From positions 310,001 through 374,000 of the forward strand of contig NZ_WQFE01000003.1 in assembly GCF_013033965.1 (NCBI RefSeq): a stretch of DNA of 64,000 nucleotides, given 5' to 3'. The stretch's first letter is position 1; every line of letters starts with the position of its first letter. This document shows positions 26,062 through 36,172 of this stretch, one piece after another. Source of the stretch: Ruegeria atlantica. GTDB taxonomy: Bacteria > Pseudomonadota > Alphaproteobacteria > Rhodobacterales > Rhodobacteraceae. The notes beneath the pieces are model-generated. The model did no database searches. It worked only from the letters and a program-made list of their open reading frames with translations, and was not told where the DNA came from. A program made the position numbers and the translations under genes.

Positions 26062-26475
26062 GTGACGGATCTAAGTCATTTACCAGCCCTTCGACCGGTT
26101 CAGATCCGGACCCGGTTTAAGCTGATGGGGCTCGCTGCCAAACGCAAAGCAACGGCTTTGGCCGCCATAAACCTTGGCGCGGAGCAAATGCCGTATGACG
26201 CGAACGCGCTGTATCGGGTTCTGCATTTTCGGATCGACACGGCGGACAAAGCTGCCGAACGTGCCAAATGGACGGGCGGGCGAATGTTCAACCTGCTCAC
26301 GGGCCAATCCGCGCATTTCGTTCCGCTTTATGGAACGCATGTGCGGCAAGTTTTGTCCTGGGTCGGGCAAAGCGTACCCGGAGGGATTGAGCCAGCGGAA
26401 CGGTACGAACTGCGATTGGACTTTGCGAAACTGGCATATAAGGCGCTAAGGGCCAATCTGGACCAGCCAGAATAG
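26062..26475 (+). CDS. Hypothetical protein, 137 residues
   Basis: A GTG-started frame 14 bp after the DUF808 gene, probably in the same transcript, ending just before a strong terminator. The product is soluble, moderately basic and alpha-helical by composition (KLMGLAAKRKATALAAINLG, RYELRLDFAKLAYKALRANL). I recognise no domain. The position between DUF808 and the terminator and the lack of a competing frame support it as real. Confidence 0.6.
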   Translation: MTDLSHLPALRPVQIRTRFKLMGLAAKRKATALAAINLGAEQMPYDANALYRVLHFRIDTADKAAERAKWTGGRMFNLLTGQSAHFVPLYGTHVRQVLSWVGQSVPGGIEPAERYELRLDFAKLAYKALRANLDQPE

Positions 26476-26476
26476 G

Positions 26477-26503
26477 AAAGGGCGGCCGAGAAAGCCGCCC
26501 TTT
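26477..26503. terminator. Bidirectional terminator between the hypothetical gene and tkt
   Basis: A perfect 10-bp stem AAAGGGCGGC/GCCGCCCTTT with a 7-nt loop between convergent stop codons; flanking A and T runs suit both strands. Confidence 0.9.
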
Positions 26504-26529
26504 GTATCTCTGATTGTTGAGCCGAGTGT

Positions 26530-28554
26530 TTACAGCCCCAGCAGTTCCTTGACCTTGGCGACGGCCGCCTCGGCGGTGATGCCGAAATGCTTGTAAAGTT
26601 CACCGGCGGGGGCCGATGCACCGAAGCTGGACATGCCGATGAAACCCGCCTTGGCTTCGCGGCCACGTTCGCCCAGCAACCAGCGATCCCAGCCTCCGGC
26701 GCGGACTGCGGCCTCGATTCCGACGCGGACAGGGCCACCCGGCAGGACGCGCTTGCGATAGGCTTCATCCTGTTCGGCGAACAGCTCCATCGAGGGCATG
26801 GAGACGACGCGGGTGCCGATGCCTTCAGCTTCAAGCATCGCCTTGGCCTCCATCGCCAGCGAAACCTCTGAGCCTGTGGCGATCAGGATAGCCTGACGTT
26901 TGCTGTCCGCATCAGCCAGAACATATGCACCTTGCGCTGTGAGGTTCTTGGTTTTGTGGTCTTTACGAACGGTCGGCACGCCCTGACGGGTCAGCGACAG
27001 AACCGAAGGGCTGTCTTTGAAGGTCAGCGCAAGTTCCCACGCCTCGGCCGTCTCGACCACGTCGGCGGGGCGGAACACATAGGTGTTCGGCGTCGCGCGC
27101 GAGATGGCCAGATGTTCGACCGGCTGGTGGGTCGGGCCGTCTTCGCCCAGACCGATCGAGTCATGGGTCATCACGAAGACCGAAGGCACCTTCATCAAAG
27201 CGGCCAGACGCATCGAAGGGCGAGCATAGTCGGTGAAGGCCATGAACGTGCCGCCATAGGGGCGGATACCGCCGTGCAGCGCCATACCGTTCATCGCTGC
27301 GGCCATGCCGTGTTCGCGGATACCGTAGTGAATATAACGGCCCTTGCGGTTTTCCGGCAGGAACACGCCCATGTCGGCCGATTTGGTGTTGTTCGACCCG
27401 GTCAGGTCGGCCGAACCGCCGACGGTTTCGGTCATGATCGGGTTTACAACGTTCAGAACTTTTTCCGAAGATGCGCGGGTGGCGAGTTTCGGCTGATCCT
27501 CCGACATCTGCTTTTTGAATGCGCGGATGGCACCGGCCAGTTTTTTGGGAGCTTCAAGGGCATAGGCTCGGTTGAATTCGGCCTGCTTGCGCTCAGAAAT
27601 CTGTGCAAAACGCTCTTCCCACGCTGCGCGCTCGGCAGCGCCGCGGGCGCCGATGGCCTCCCAAGCCGATTTGACATCAGCGGGAACCACAAAGGCGTCG
27701 TGGGGCCAGCCATAGCCATCTTTGGCGGCTTTCAGCTGATCCTGATCGGTCAATGCGCCGTGTCCCTTGGAAGTATCTTGTGCAGCGTGACCTAGCGCAA
27801 TATGGCTTTCGCAGGCGATCATGGTTGGTTTGTTCGACGATTTGGCGTGCACAATGGCTGCATCAATCGCGATCGGATCATGACCATCGATTTCAATCAC
27901 GTTCCAGCCCGAAGCCTTGAAACGGCGCACCTGATCGGTGCGATCGGCGATATCCACCGTGCCGTCGATGGTGATGTTGTTGTTGTCCCAGAAAACGATC
28001 AGCTTGCTCAGCTCATGACGGCCAGCCAAGGTGATAGCCTCTTGGCTGACGCCTTCCATCAGGCAACCATCGCCCGCGATCACGTAAGTATAGTGGTCGA
28101 CAACCTTTTTACCGTAGTGTGCGCGCTGGATTTCTTCGGCCATGGCAAAGCCCACAGCGTTGGAAATACCCTGACCCAGCGGACCGGTAGTGGTCTCGAT
28201 ACCCTCCACCAGGAAGTTTTCCGGGTGCCCGGCAGTTTTCGCGCCCAGTTGGCGGAAATTCTTGATCTCGTCCAGCGTCACGTCAGCGTGGCCTGTGAGG
28301 TAGAGCAACGAGTAGACCAGCATCGAGCCGTGTCCCGCGGACAGGATGAACCGGTCGCGGTCGGGCCAGTTTGGGGCCGAGGCGTCGAATTTCAGGTGCT
28401 TTTCAAACAGCACGGTCGCAACGTCGGCCATGCCCATCGGCATGCCGGAATGGCCGGAATTGGCGGCGGCGACGGCGTCAAGGGTCAGGGTGCGGATGGC
28501 CGCAGCCTTGTTCCAGTGTTCAGGATTGGCATTGCGCAGCGCAGTCAGGTCCAC
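26530..28554 (-). CDS. tkt: Transketolase
   Basis: A 674-residue thiamine-diphosphate enzyme of the pentose phosphate and Calvin-type pathways. Motifs: [12 protein letters not shown], the ThDP motif starting [12 protein letters not shown] and ending [17 protein letters not shown], and the transketolase signature region around [19 protein letters not shown]. It starts with GTG 28554 after AAAGGAAC; no ATG gives a normal N-terminus. It stands apart from the gap pair by two genes, a carbon-metabolism neighbourhood common in alphaproteobacteria. Confidence 0.97.
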   Translation of the reverse strand: MDLTALRNANPEHWNKAAAIRTLTLDAVAAANSGHSGMPMGMADVATVLFEKHLKFDASAPNWPDRDRFILSAGHGSMLVYSLLYLTGHADVTLDEIKNFRQLGAKTAGHPENFLVEGIETTTGPLGQGISNAVGFAMAEEIQRAHYGKKVVDHYTYVIAGDGCLMEGVSQEAITLAGRHELSKLIVFWDNNNITIDGTVDIADRTDQVRRFKASGWNVIEIDGHDPIAIDAAIVHAKSSNKPTMIACESHIALGHAAQDTSKGHGALTDQDQLKAAKDGYGWPHDAFVVPADVKSAWEAIGARGAAERAAWEERFAQISERKQAEFNRAYALEAPKKLAGAIRAFKKQMSEDQPKLATRASSEKVLNVVNPIMTETVGGSADLTGSNNTKSADMGVFLPENRKGRYIHYGIREHGMAAAMNGMALHGGIRPYGGTFMAFTDYARPSMRLAALMKVPSVFVMTHDSIGLGEDGPTHQPVEHLAISRATPNTYVFRPADVVETAEAWELALTFKDSPSVLSLTRQGVPTVRKDHKTKNLTAQGAYVLADADSKRQAILIATGSEVSLAMEAKAMLEAEGIGTRVVSMPSMELFAEQDEAYRKRVLPGGPVRVGIEAAVRAGGWDRWLLGERGREAKAGFIGMSSFGASAPAGELYKHFGITAEAAVAKVKELLGL

Positions 28555-28788
28555 GGGCGTTGTTCCTTTGGATTACAGGCAGATGACGCGCTCAATACCA
28601 TCCACCCCCCAAAGTGCAAGCAGAACTGGGGATTGCGTTGTTTTTGTGGTTCAAGAATGCTTTCCAAGTGGTTGAAAGCAAACAGTGGGTATTTTCCGTT
28701 TCATTCGGTTAGACTAGGCCAATACCCGGCCCGTATTGATTCGGATGGGCCGCGAAAAAGTGAACCTTGGTAAAGAGGTGGCAGGGGC

Positions 28789-29586
28789 ATGAGCCAGATC
28801 GAAGAATTACAGCGCCGTATCGTTGCCGCGATGGAGAGGATCGGAACGGGAGTCGACGCTTTGCGTGACACGGTGCCCGTCAGCGGCGGTGAAGACACCA
28901 CCCTTCGCACGGCATTAGAAGACGAACGCGTTGCCAATGCACAGCTGGAAGAGCGGCTGAAATCCCTAAAAGAGCGGCACGAGAAAGAAGTCGACGCAAT
29001 GCGCGCCGACATGGACTCATTGAAAGCAGCGCCTGCCGAAGATCCCGAAAACGGCGCGTTGCGTCAGCAACTGTCGGAGGCTACCGCAAAACTGGCTGCG
29101 GTCGAAGCGGCCAGAGCCGAGTTGGCAGAGGCCAAAGCTGCGTTAGAAAACCAGGACGAACTGGTTGTTTTGAAAAAGGAAAACGATGAACTTAAAGCGG
29201 TTGTGAGCAGAGCTCGGCCGCTTGAGGAAGAGAACAAACGCTTGCGGTCTGAATTGGCAGACAGCGAAAGGGTCGCAGAGTTGAGCGCAGAACTTGAAAT
29301 GCTGCGCGCCGAACGTGCCAGCCACGGTGCCGCCATGTCTCGTTTGGACGATGACTTGCAGCGTATGCGCAAAGCGAATGAGCAATTGCGCAATTCGGTG
29401 GATGAATTGCGGGCGGCCAGCAAAGACGGTTTGGCGGATGCCGAATTGCTAAACCGCGCCACAGTGGCCGAGCTTGAGGCCACGAAGGCCGCGCAGGCCA
29501 CCGACGCTGCCGAAGCCCAGGCTGTTTTGGCCCGGCTTGAACCGTTGCTATCGCAGGCAAAGCTGGCTGAGGGAGAGGTAGAGTAA
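28789..29586 (+). CDS. Coiled-coil protein upstream of zapA, ZauP-like
   Basis: A 265-residue soluble protein that is almost entirely coiled coil after residue 40: repeated heptads rich in Glu, Ala, Leu and Arg (LEERLKSLKERHEKEVDAMR, NKRLRSELADSERVAELSAE). Its stop overlaps the zapA start by one base (TAATG), so translation is coupled. In Caulobacter a coiled-coil protein, ZauP, is encoded directly upstream of zapA and works with it to focus the Z-ring. Gene order and composition support the same role here; sequence identity was not measured. Confidence 0.78.
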   Translation: MSQIEELQRRIVAAMERIGTGVDALRDTVPVSGGEDTTLRTALEDERVANAQLEERLKSLKERHEKEVDAMRADMDSLKAAPAEDPENGALRQQLSEATAKLAAVEAARAELAEAKAALENQDELVVLKKENDELKAVVSRARPLEEENKRLRSELADSERVAELSAELEMLRAERASHGAAMSRLDDDLQRMRKANEQLRNSVDELRAASKDGLADAELLNRATVAELEATKAAQATDAAEAQAVLARLEPLLSQAKLAEGEVE

Positions 29587-29981
29587 TGCCCGAATTGACC
29601 ATTTATATCGGCGGGCGCGGCTTTGATGTTTCTTGCCAGGACGGTGAAGAGACATTCCTGCAGGCTGCCGCAAAAATGCTGGACGACGAGGCGCAGGTTC
29701 TGTCTGATCAGATCGGGCGGATGCCCGAGGCCCGAATGCTGCTGATGGCAGGGTTGATGCTGGCCGACAAAACTGCGGCCACCGACGACAAGCTGAAAAA
29801 GGCTGAGGCCAAACTGGCTGAGATTGAAGCCGAGCTTCAGAGCCTGCGAAATAGGCCAGAGCCCGAACCCGAAAGGGTCGAGGTGGCGGTTGTCCCGCCT
29901 TCGGTAACGGATACACTGGCCGAGTTGGCCGCACGCGCCGAGGCTTTGGCCTCGGTAGTCGAGGAGAAATCGGCGAAATGA
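29586..29981 (+). CDS. zapA: Cell division protein ZapA
   Basis: 131 residues. The N-terminal ZapA domain (LTIYIGGRGFDVSCQDGEE, LQAAAKMLDDEAQVLSDQ, ARMLLMAGLMLADKTAA) binds FtsZ and bundles its filaments. A coiled coil (KLKKAEAKLAEIEAELQSL) and a proline/glutamate linker follow, longer than in E. coli ZapA (109 residues). It overlaps the ZauP-like gene by one base and the next gene by four (ATGA), so all three form one translationally coupled operon. Confidence 0.9.
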   Translation: MPELTIYIGGRGFDVSCQDGEETFLQAAAKMLDDEAQVLSDQIGRMPEARMLLMAGLMLADKTAATDDKLKKAEAKLAEIEAELQSLRNRPEPEPERVEVAVVPPSVTDTLAELAARAEALASVVEEKSAK

Positions 29982-30328
29982 ATGCGTTGAAAACCGCCGC
30001 ATTGGCCAGTTTGATCAGTCTGAATGGCGGCTATGCCTGGGCAGATATGGACATCCTGCCGGTTACCTTCACCTGCGAAAACGGCGTTCCGCTGCAGGTT
30101 GCATACTTTAATGCACCTGACGGTTCCAGCGCGGCGGCGATGTTGGTGGACAACCAGTTGGTTACCTTGCAGCAGGTACCCAGCGGTTCTGGCATTCGCT
30201 ATGAATCCCAAGGGGTGGCCGGATCGTATATCCTGCGCTCAAAGGGGTGGGATGCGACCGTCAGCTTTCTGGCGGCCAGTGGGGCCGCCAGTGAGCAGGT
30301 TGTACTAGAGAATTGTACCAGCCGCTGA
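29978..30328 (+). CDS. MliC-family lysozyme-inhibitor-like periplasmic protein
   Basis: A 116-residue protein with a signal peptide (LKTAALASLISLNGGYAWA) and a small beta domain: VTFTCENGVPLQVAYFN, MLVDNQLVTLQQVPSGSG, RYESQG, and a terminal Cys that can pair with the first. This is the pattern of MliC/PliC C-type lysozyme inhibitors. There is no lipobox Cys after the signal, so it is probably soluble. Its start overlaps the zapA stop (ATGA), an odd partner for a division gene. Family call by pattern; activity not shown. Confidence 0.75.
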   Translation: MNALKTAALASLISLNGGYAWADMDILPVTFTCENGVPLQVAYFNAPDGSSAAAMLVDNQLVTLQQVPSGSGIRYESQGVAGSYILRSKGWDATVSFLAASGAASEQVVLENCTSR

Positions 30329-30691
30329 TCAGGCGTTTGCTTCGCGGATCTTGTCGGCGGCTTCCTTGTTGAACTCAACACCGTTCTCGTCAAACAGTGT
30401 GTCCAACTCACCCGACAGGGTCATCTCGGTGATGATGTCACAACCGCCGACAAACTCACCTTTGACATACAGCTGAGGAACGGTCGGCCAATCCGAATAG
30501 TCCTTGATGCCCTGACGGATTTCTTCGTCAGCCAGAACGTTAACATCGGCATAGTCAACACCCATGTAGTTCAGCACGCCTGCAACGCGGGACGAGAAAC
30601 CACACTGGGGCATTTCCTTGGTGCCTTTCATGTATAGCACCACATCGTTGGCTTTGACGGTTTCGTCGATTTGAGTCTTAACGTCGGTCAT
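30329..30691 (-). CDS. grxD: Monothiol glutaredoxin (Grx4/GrxD type)
   Basis: 120 residues with the monothiol active site CGFS at 30-33, preceded by [13 protein letters not shown], and the glutathione-binding segments [23 protein letters not shown] glutaredoxins carry [2Fe-2S] clusters with BolA partners. ATG 30691 follows AAGGAC; the longer frame to 30733 overlaps the upstream gene. It is the last gene of a minus-strand cluster that begins with bolA, matching the known Grx4-BolA partnership. Confidence 0.95.
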   Translation of the reverse strand: MTDVKTQIDETVKANDVVLYMKGTKEMPQCGFSSRVAGVLNYMGVDYADVNVLADEEIRQGIKDYSDWPTVPQLYVKGEFVGGCDIITEMTLSGELDTLFDENGVEFNKEAADKIREANA

Positions 30692-30692
30692 T

Positions 30693-30968
30693 CTACTTGT
30701 CCTTTTCACCCGTATCCGGGGCGGTCGTTTCATCCTGTGACGGGTCAGGGACCCAACCTTCTTCCTCTAACCGCCGATGCTCGGCCTGTGCCAAAGCAAG
30801 CGGATCAAGCCCGTATCTTTCAATGCCGCCAACTTTGCTGATCTTGTCCGGGTCGGGGCGCATGTCGGTCAGCTTACGCTTTCTGTTGCGCTTCACATAG
30901 GCTTCGATCAGCGCTGCGGCAACTATCAATGTTGCGAGTGTGCCTATCCAGAAGAGCCACCCGTTCAT
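30693..30968 (-). CDS. Small membrane protein in the bolA-grxD cluster, 91 residues
   Basis: The N-terminus has one membrane helix ([22 protein letters not shown], about 3-24), followed by a basic cytosolic stretch (KRNRKRKL) and an acidic tail rich in Asp/Glu/Pro. No domain recognised. It overlaps the preceding small gene by 4 bp and lies 1 bp before grxD, so it is cotranscribed with bolA and grxD. Confidence 0.72.
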   Translation of the reverse strand: MNGWLFWIGTLATLIVAAALIEAYVKRNRKRKLTDMRPDPDKISKVGGIERYGLDPLALAQAEHRRLEEEGWVPDPSQDETTAPDTGEKDK

Positions 30969-31207
30969 TTTTTAGGGGCCATCGCCTTGGCATACTCCCG
31001 AGGGTCTCTGGTGACCCGAGACACTGTCACGTGACCGCCTCCGCCGCCCAAAACGGTTCCATGGTCTATCAATTGCTCGCCTTGACCAGGTTCCACGCCC
31101 CGAATTTTCTCAGAACGCTTATTGTTCACCACAGATCTTACAATAAGGACACTGCCGATGACGGCAATTACTCCGCAAATGCCGTATATCCAAATCGTTG
31201 TGCTCAT
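30965..31207 (-). CDS. Small membrane protein in the bolA-grxD cluster, 80 residues
   Basis: One N-terminal membrane helix (IWIYGICGVIAVIGSVLIVRSV), a short basic patch, and a glycine-rich C-terminal half (LGGGGGHVTVSRVTRDPREYAK). It overlaps bolA by 4 bp at its start and the next small gene by 4 bp at its end. No domain recognised. The tight coupling supports a real gene that works with, or at least is expressed with, the iron-sulfur pair BolA/Grx. Confidence 0.72.
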   Translation of the reverse strand: MSTTIWIYGICGVIAVIGSVLIVRSVVNNKRSEKIRGVEPGQGEQLIDHGTVLGGGGGHVTVSRVTRDPREYAKAMAPKK

Positions 31208-31440
31208 TCAGGCACTTTGGTCGTCAGCGCCAGCGCGTGCAGCTCTCCGTCCGAGCCGTCCATCTTGCCCTTCAGGGCTGCATAGACTGCGCGCTGCTGT
31301 TGCACCCGGTTCTTGCCGCGAAAGCTTTCGTCAACGACCATTGCAGACATATGTACGCCATCGCTGCCACCAACCTGAATTTCCGCATCCGGAAAGGTTT
31401 CACGCAGTAGGGCTTCGATTTCGTGGGCGCTCATCGGCAT
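31204..31440 (-). CDS. BolA-family protein
   Basis: 78 residues, a compact BolA domain: MSAHEIEALLRETFPDAEI, then GVHMSAMVVDESFRGKNRVQ with the conserved His of the FxGKxxVxxHR-like region, and ELHALALTTKVP with the second His. BolA proteins pair with CGFS glutaredoxins to handle [2Fe-2S] clusters; the partner grxD lies at the end of the same cluster. The purL gene upstream is separated by a terminator. Confidence 0.9.
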   Translation of the reverse strand: MPMSAHEIEALLRETFPDAEIQVGGSDGVHMSAMVVDESFRGKNRVQQQRAVYAALKGKMDGSDGELHALALTTKVPE

Positions 31441-31523
31441 GTAGGTTTCTCCTGAAGGTCTTTCTCAAGATGTAGAGCGCCGGGACGGGGCGTGCAAGGG
31501 TAGGATAGGGGCCTTGAAACGAC

Positions 31524-31549
31524 AAAACCTGCGCCGGTTCGGGCGCAGA
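31524..31549 (-). terminator. Terminator of purL
   Basis: On the minus strand CTGCGCC/GGCGCAG (31542-31548 with 31529-31535) is followed by TTTT (31527-31524). It lies 28 bp after the purL stop and separates purL from bolA. Confidence 0.8.
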
Positions 31550-31576
31550 TTTCGTGTTTCAAAGATCGGCTTGGTG

Positions 31577-33736
31577 TCAGGCGACCGCTTCTGCAAAGCT
31601 ACTGCGGAATGTAGCGGCCAAATCCTCCAGCGAGGCTTCCGAGTTGCCGACACGAACGCTGTCACCGGTGAACCGGCCCACAGACACCAGCGGAACATCC
31701 GCCTGACCAGCTGCGATCATCAGAGCCTCGGCCTGATCAAAGTTGCAGGCAACCAGATAGCGGGCCTGATCTTCTCCGAACAGGAACTCGGTCGAGGCTT
31801 CGTCGAGGTGGACGCCAACGCCTGCGGATTCTGCCAGTTCAAATGCAGCCAGCGCCAGACCGCCGTCGCCCAGATCTGTGCAGGCCTTGATCATCTCGCG
31901 ATTGGTACGGATGAAATCGCCGTTGCGCTTTTCGGCATCCAGATCAACATGCGGCGCGTCGCCGTCTTCGCGGTTGAACACTTCGGCCAGCAGGGCGGAT
32001 TGACCAAGATGACCGTTCGTCTCGCCAATGACCAGCGCGACATGGCCCTCGCGGACCTCATTGCCGATGATGTCGTCCGTGTGATTCAGCAGGCCCACAG
32101 CACCAATGGTCGGCGTCGGCAGGATCGCCTGACCATCAGTTTCATTATAGAGCGATACGTTGCCCGATACGATGGGCATGTCCAAGGCGGCGACCGCCTC
32201 GCCGATGCCCTGGATCGCGCCGACGAACTGACCCATGATCTCAGGTTTTTCGGGGTTCCCGAAGTTCAAGTTGTCGGTGGTCGCCAAAGGATTGGCTCCT
32301 ACGGCAGTCAGGTTGCGATATGCCTCAGCCACAGCCTGCTTGCCGCCCTCAACGGGGTTTGCACGAACATAGCGCGGGGTGACATCGCTGGTGAAGGCAA
32401 GCGCCTTGTCCGTGCCATGAACGCGGACCATGCCGGCGCCCAGGCCCGGCGTACGGGCGGAGTCGGCCATGACCATTGTGTCGTACTGTTCGTACACCCA
32501 TTGCTTACCCGCATAGTTGGGTGAAGCGAGAAGGGCGCGCAGGCCGTCGATGGGGTCAATCTGGGGTACCTCGGCCAGCTCTTCGGCTTCGGGTGTTGGT
32601 TCCCATGGGCGGTCATATTCGGGTGCAGTCGAAGAGAGTTTGGACAAGACCAGATCGGCTTTGACCTCGCCATTATGGACGATCAGAAAGCGGTCTTCGG
32701 CGATGGTCTCGCCCACGATGGCGAAGTCCAGATCCCATTTTTCGAACACAGCGCGGGCCTCAGCCTCAAGCTCGGGCTTGAGAACCATCAGCATGCGTTC
32801 CTGAGATTCCGACAGCATCATCTCATAAGCCGTCATGTTTTCTTCGCGCTGCGGAACGTTTTCCAAGTCCAGACGTACGCCAAGGCCACCCTTGTCGCCC
32901 ATTTCAACGGCAGAACAGGTCAGACCCGCAGCGCCCATATCCTGAATCGAGATCACGGCACCGGTCTGCATCAGCTCCAGCGTGGCCTCCATAAGGCGCT
33001 TTTCGGTGAAGGGATCGCCAACCTGAACCGTGGGACGCTTTTCTTCGATGGTGTCGTCGAACTCGGCCGAAGCCATCGTTGCGCCGCCCACGCCGTCGCG
33101 GCCTGTTTTTGCACCTAGATAGACGACAGGCATTCCGACGCCTGATGCCGCCGAGTAGAAAATCTTGTCGCTGTCTGCCAGACCTGCAGCAAACGCGTTC
33201 ACAAGGCAGTTGCCGTTATAGGCGGGATGGAACCGAACCTCGCCGCCAACACAAGGCACGCCGAAACAGTTGCCATAGCCCCCGATGCCTTCGACCACAC
33301 CGTTGACCAGTTGGCGTGTTTTGTGGTGGCCGGGCTCACCAAAAGACAGTGCGTTCATGGATGCGATAGGACGCGCGCCCATGGTGAAAACGTCGCGCAG
33401 AATGCCACCAACGCCAGTGGCCGCGCCCTGATAGGGCTCGATATACGAGGGGTGGTTGTGGCTTTCCATCTTGAACACCACCGCCTGACCGTCGCCGATA
33501 TCGACGACACCGGCGTTCTCACCCGGCCCGCAGATCACCTGAGGCCCCGAGGTGGGCAGGGTGCGTAACCATTTTTTGGAAGACTTATAGGAACAGTGCT
33601 CGTTCCACATGGCCGAGAAGATGCCGAGCTCGGTAAATGTCGGCTCGCGCCCGATGATCTCGAGGATCATGTCGTATTCGTCGGGCTTTAGCCCGTGTGC
33701 GGCAATCAGATCCGGGGTGATGGCGGGCTCTTGCAT
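31577..33736 (-). CDS. purL: Phosphoribosylformylglycinamidine synthase subunit PurL (small type)
   Basis: 719 residues, the small PurL that works with separate PurS and PurQ subunits; both are encoded at 52-53 kb. It makes FGAM in purine synthesis. Signatures: [12 protein letters not shown] near residue 44, [24 protein letters not shown], and [15 protein letters not shown]. Full length with no gaps. It is followed by its own terminator and then by bolA. Confidence 0.97.
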   Translation of the reverse strand: MQEPAITPDLIAAHGLKPDEYDMILEIIGREPTFTELGIFSAMWNEHCSYKSSKKWLRTLPTSGPQVICGPGENAGVVDIGDGQAVVFKMESHNHPSYIEPYQGAATGVGGILRDVFTMGARPIASMNALSFGEPGHHKTRQLVNGVVEGIGGYGNCFGVPCVGGEVRFHPAYNGNCLVNAFAAGLADSDKIFYSAASGVGMPVVYLGAKTGRDGVGGATMASAEFDDTIEEKRPTVQVGDPFTEKRLMEATLELMQTGAVISIQDMGAAGLTCSAVEMGDKGGLGVRLDLENVPQREENMTAYEMMLSESQERMLMVLKPELEAEARAVFEKWDLDFAIVGETIAEDRFLIVHNGEVKADLVLSKLSSTAPEYDRPWEPTPEAEELAEVPQIDPIDGLRALLASPNYAGKQWVYEQYDTMVMADSARTPGLGAGMVRVHGTDKALAFTSDVTPRYVRANPVEGGKQAVAEAYRNLTAVGANPLATTDNLNFGNPEKPEIMGQFVGAIQGIGEAVAALDMPIVSGNVSLYNETDGQAILPTPTIGAVGLLNHTDDIIGNEVREGHVALVIGETNGHLGQSALLAEVFNREDGDAPHVDLDAEKRNGDFIRTNREMIKACTDLGDGGLALAAFELAESAGVGVHLDEASTEFLFGEDQARYLVACNFDQAEALMIAAGQADVPLVSVGRFTGDSVRVGNSEASLEDLAATFRSSFAEAVA

Positions 33737-33832
33737 CGTGTGTCCTTGTCCAGGTTGGCCGGGATTGCGGGCCTTTTAGGGCAAGGTGCCGCCTGTGGAA
33801 AGGGTCAAGTCAGCGCAGTCCAATTGTGAAAG

Positions 33833-33866
33833 TAAAAAACGGAACCGGCGAGGGGGCCGGTTCCGT
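33833..33866 (-). terminator. Terminator of the MscS-type channel gene
   Basis: On the minus strand an 11-bp stem ACGGAACCGGC/GCCGGTTCCGT (33866-33856 with 33849-33839) runs into six T residues. It lies 60 bp after the channel gene stop, upstream of the purL promoter region. Confidence 0.9.
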
Positions 33867-33925
33867 CCATTGTTTTGTGTGTGCGGGCTTCAGCTACTGA
33901 CCAATCAGCAGTTGATCTGGTGTCG

Positions 33926-36172
33926 CTAGGCCGGGTTTTGCGCCTTGGACGCATCTGCAGCCGCAGCGCCAACTGCCGCCTTTTGCTCTTCGGTCAGGTT
34001 TTCCGCTTCATCCAGTCCCGGGATCGCAACACGCACTTCGCGACGGGCAAAGTCGATGCCGTTTTCTTTGAAAGCGGCTTTGACCCGGTTGAAGATCTCT
34101 TTGCGCAGGGTGAACTGCTTGCCGGGTTTTGCCATGAACTTACCGCGGATGATCATGCCGACATCGTCAAAGTCGAACACACCCTGAGATTTGAAGGGTT
34201 GCAGGAAGCCGTCCTTGTGAACTTCGTCCTCCATCATCTCGGCACCGATCTTTTTGAAGATCTTCTTCACCTTGTTCGGGTCCGTATCGAAGGGAACGGT
34301 GAATTTGAGCTTCATGATGACCCAGTCACGGCTGAAGTTCGTGATCTTTTGAATCTCACCATAGGGGATGGTGTGAACCAGACCGCGGTGATGGCGCAGC
34401 TGCATCGAACGGATCGAGATCTTTTCGACCGTTCCCATGGTGCCGCCGATATCGACATATTCACCTACCCGGAACGCATCGTCGATTAGGAAGAAAATCC
34501 CGCCGACAATGTCAGAGACCAGTTTCTGCGCACCAAAGCCGATGGCCAGACCAAGAATACCGGCACCAGCGAGCAGCGGCGTGATATCAAGACCCAGTGC
34601 ACCGAGTGCGAGCAGGGCAAAGATCACTGCAATGGCGACCTGTGCTGTCACACGCAGCAGGGGCAGAACCGTCGCCAAACGTGATCCGCCGGAACCGCCG
34701 CCTTCGCCCGCTTCTTGATCGGCACTTTGTTCAACAGCAGTCTGCTCTTTCGCAAGGCGACGGTTGATCCAGAGCGACACAATTTCGTTCAGGATGTAGC
34801 CGACGGCAATGATGATGAAGAACTGGATGACCTTGCTGCCGGACTCATCCGCACCGCCCGCAATTTCACTGAGGTCGAGGTCCCAGGCCCGGGCGATCAT
34901 CAGGATGACAAGGATGCCAGCCAGTACCCGACCAATCCGGATATAGCTGCGTTTGGTAGATTTGTATGCCTGCTCGGCCACCGGACCTTCACCCAACATG
35001 GGCGGTTGTAGATGGCGAACCAGCCCACGTATCAGCGTATCCAAGGCAGGCGCGACCAGCAGCCAAGCCATGGTGGTGAAATGTGCGCCCTTGACCAGCA
35101 GCGCCAAGGACGAGGGATTACGCTGCGCAACCACAAACTCGACCAGCAGCCAGATCACCGCCGAAACGCCAATAGCGAAATAGGGGTAGTAGTGGGCAAC
35201 TTCCTCATCAAATTTGGTGTGATCAGGGTCAGTTCCCAGCATCATCTGCGACAGGCCTTCACGCGCGGTCCAGGCGATGACGCCGATATATATGTGGATC
35301 GCGAGGTTTAGCCAGAAACCAATGCGTGTTTCGTCGCTGGTAATACCGTTCAGCCTGTTGAAATGAAGTACGAACAGCGTGAAGCCGACCAGTATAAGTA
35401 GACCGATCAGATTGCGGTGCAGGTATTTCGCCCAATGATCATCGATGTTGACCAACCGGTAATGAGGCTTGCTTGGCGCAAGAACAAACCGCGAGGCCGC
35501 CGCACCCAAACGTGGAATCCAGATCAGGTAGAAAACGAAAGGTGCCGCATAGGTGATTTGTTCAGGCGTCAGAAGGCCGCGACCAACCGCACGGATGACG
35601 ACATAAAATACGACCAACCCCGCAATCTCGCGGCAAAAGCGACGGAACAGGTAACTGACGGCGCCCCAAAGGTCGTTTTCATCGCCAATTTCTGAATGTT
35701 CGTGCCACCGTCGGGTCAGGAATTCGAACAGCTTTTCCGCCAGAAAGCCAACGACGAGCACGCTGAGGATCAGGCCCAGCAGCTTAAACGCGCCGGTTGT
35801 GCCAAAGGTTGCCGAGAAGTTTTTGAAAGCTTCGGCTTGCGCACTGAACAAGTTTGGAATTGTGACGATCACCTGAGTCCATGACGCCACCATTTCGGCC
35901 CAAATCTCATTGATTTCCGTGATTGGGTCTTCGCGCTCTTCCGCTTCGGCGGCGTTTTTTTCGGCGACTGCGTCCAATCGCTCCAGCAAGATCGCGCGGA
36001 CCTGGTCGTCGGACATACGAGCGACCATGCTATCGACTTGTTCGGGTGTCAGATCCTCGGGGATCGTGACCGTAGAGGGTGTGCTTGAGGTACTACTGAC
36101 CTGAGCCAGAGCGGGACCAGACAAAAGCGCAATGGAAAACAACGCCATCAGCAGGCGAGTGAGGTGAAACAT
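33926..36172 (-). CDS. Large MscS-family mechanosensitive channel
   Basis: A 748-residue membrane protein. A signal peptide (LLMALFSIALLSGPALA) leads into a periplasmic region with an acidic helix (EQVDSMVARMSDDQVRAILL), then many membrane helices, and the C-terminal MscS core: the pore helix GLDITPLLAGAGILGLAIGF followed by QKLVSDIVGGIFFLIDDAFRVG. The cytosolic beta domain ends in a charged, alanine-rich tail. This is the MscK/YbdG-like enlarged architecture, releasing osmolytes on hypo-osmotic shock. Single gene, own terminator. Confidence 0.9.
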   Translation of the reverse strand: MFHLTRLLMALFSIALLSGPALAQVSSTSSTPSTVTIPEDLTPEQVDSMVARMSDDQVRAILLERLDAVAEKNAAEAEEREDPITEINEIWAEMVASWTQVIVTIPNLFSAQAEAFKNFSATFGTTGAFKLLGLILSVLVVGFLAEKLFEFLTRRWHEHSEIGDENDLWGAVSYLFRRFCREIAGLVVFYVVIRAVGRGLLTPEQITYAAPFVFYLIWIPRLGAAASRFVLAPSKPHYRLVNIDDHWAKYLHRNLIGLLILVGFTLFVLHFNRLNGITSDETRIGFWLNLAIHIYIGVIAWTAREGLSQMMLGTDPDHTKFDEEVAHYYPYFAIGVSAVIWLLVEFVVAQRNPSSLALLVKGAHFTTMAWLLVAPALDTLIRGLVRHLQPPMLGEGPVAEQAYKSTKRSYIRIGRVLAGILVILMIARAWDLDLSEIAGGADESGSKVIQFFIIIAVGYILNEIVSLWINRRLAKEQTAVEQSADQEAGEGGGSGGSRLATVLPLLRVTAQVAIAVIFALLALGALGLDITPLLAGAGILGLAIGFGAQKLVSDIVGGIFFLIDDAFRVGEYVDIGGTMGTVEKISIRSMQLRHHRGLVHTIPYGEIQKITNFSRDWVIMKLKFTVPFDTDPNKVKKIFKKIGAEMMEDEVHKDGFLQPFKSQGVFDFDDVGMIIRGKFMAKPGKQFTLRKEIFNRVKAAFKENGIDFARREVRVAIPGLDEAENLTEEQKAAVGAAAADASKAQNPA

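Noticed and set aside
26932..27795. 287-codon plus-strand frame opposite tkt
   Set aside because: Antisense to conserved transketolase sequence; composition typical of GC-rich shadow frames.
30300..30330. 6S RNA (ssrS) downstream of zapA, as in many proteobacteria
   Set aside because: zapA is directly overlapped by the MliC-type gene and no room or structure for 6S RNA is present here.
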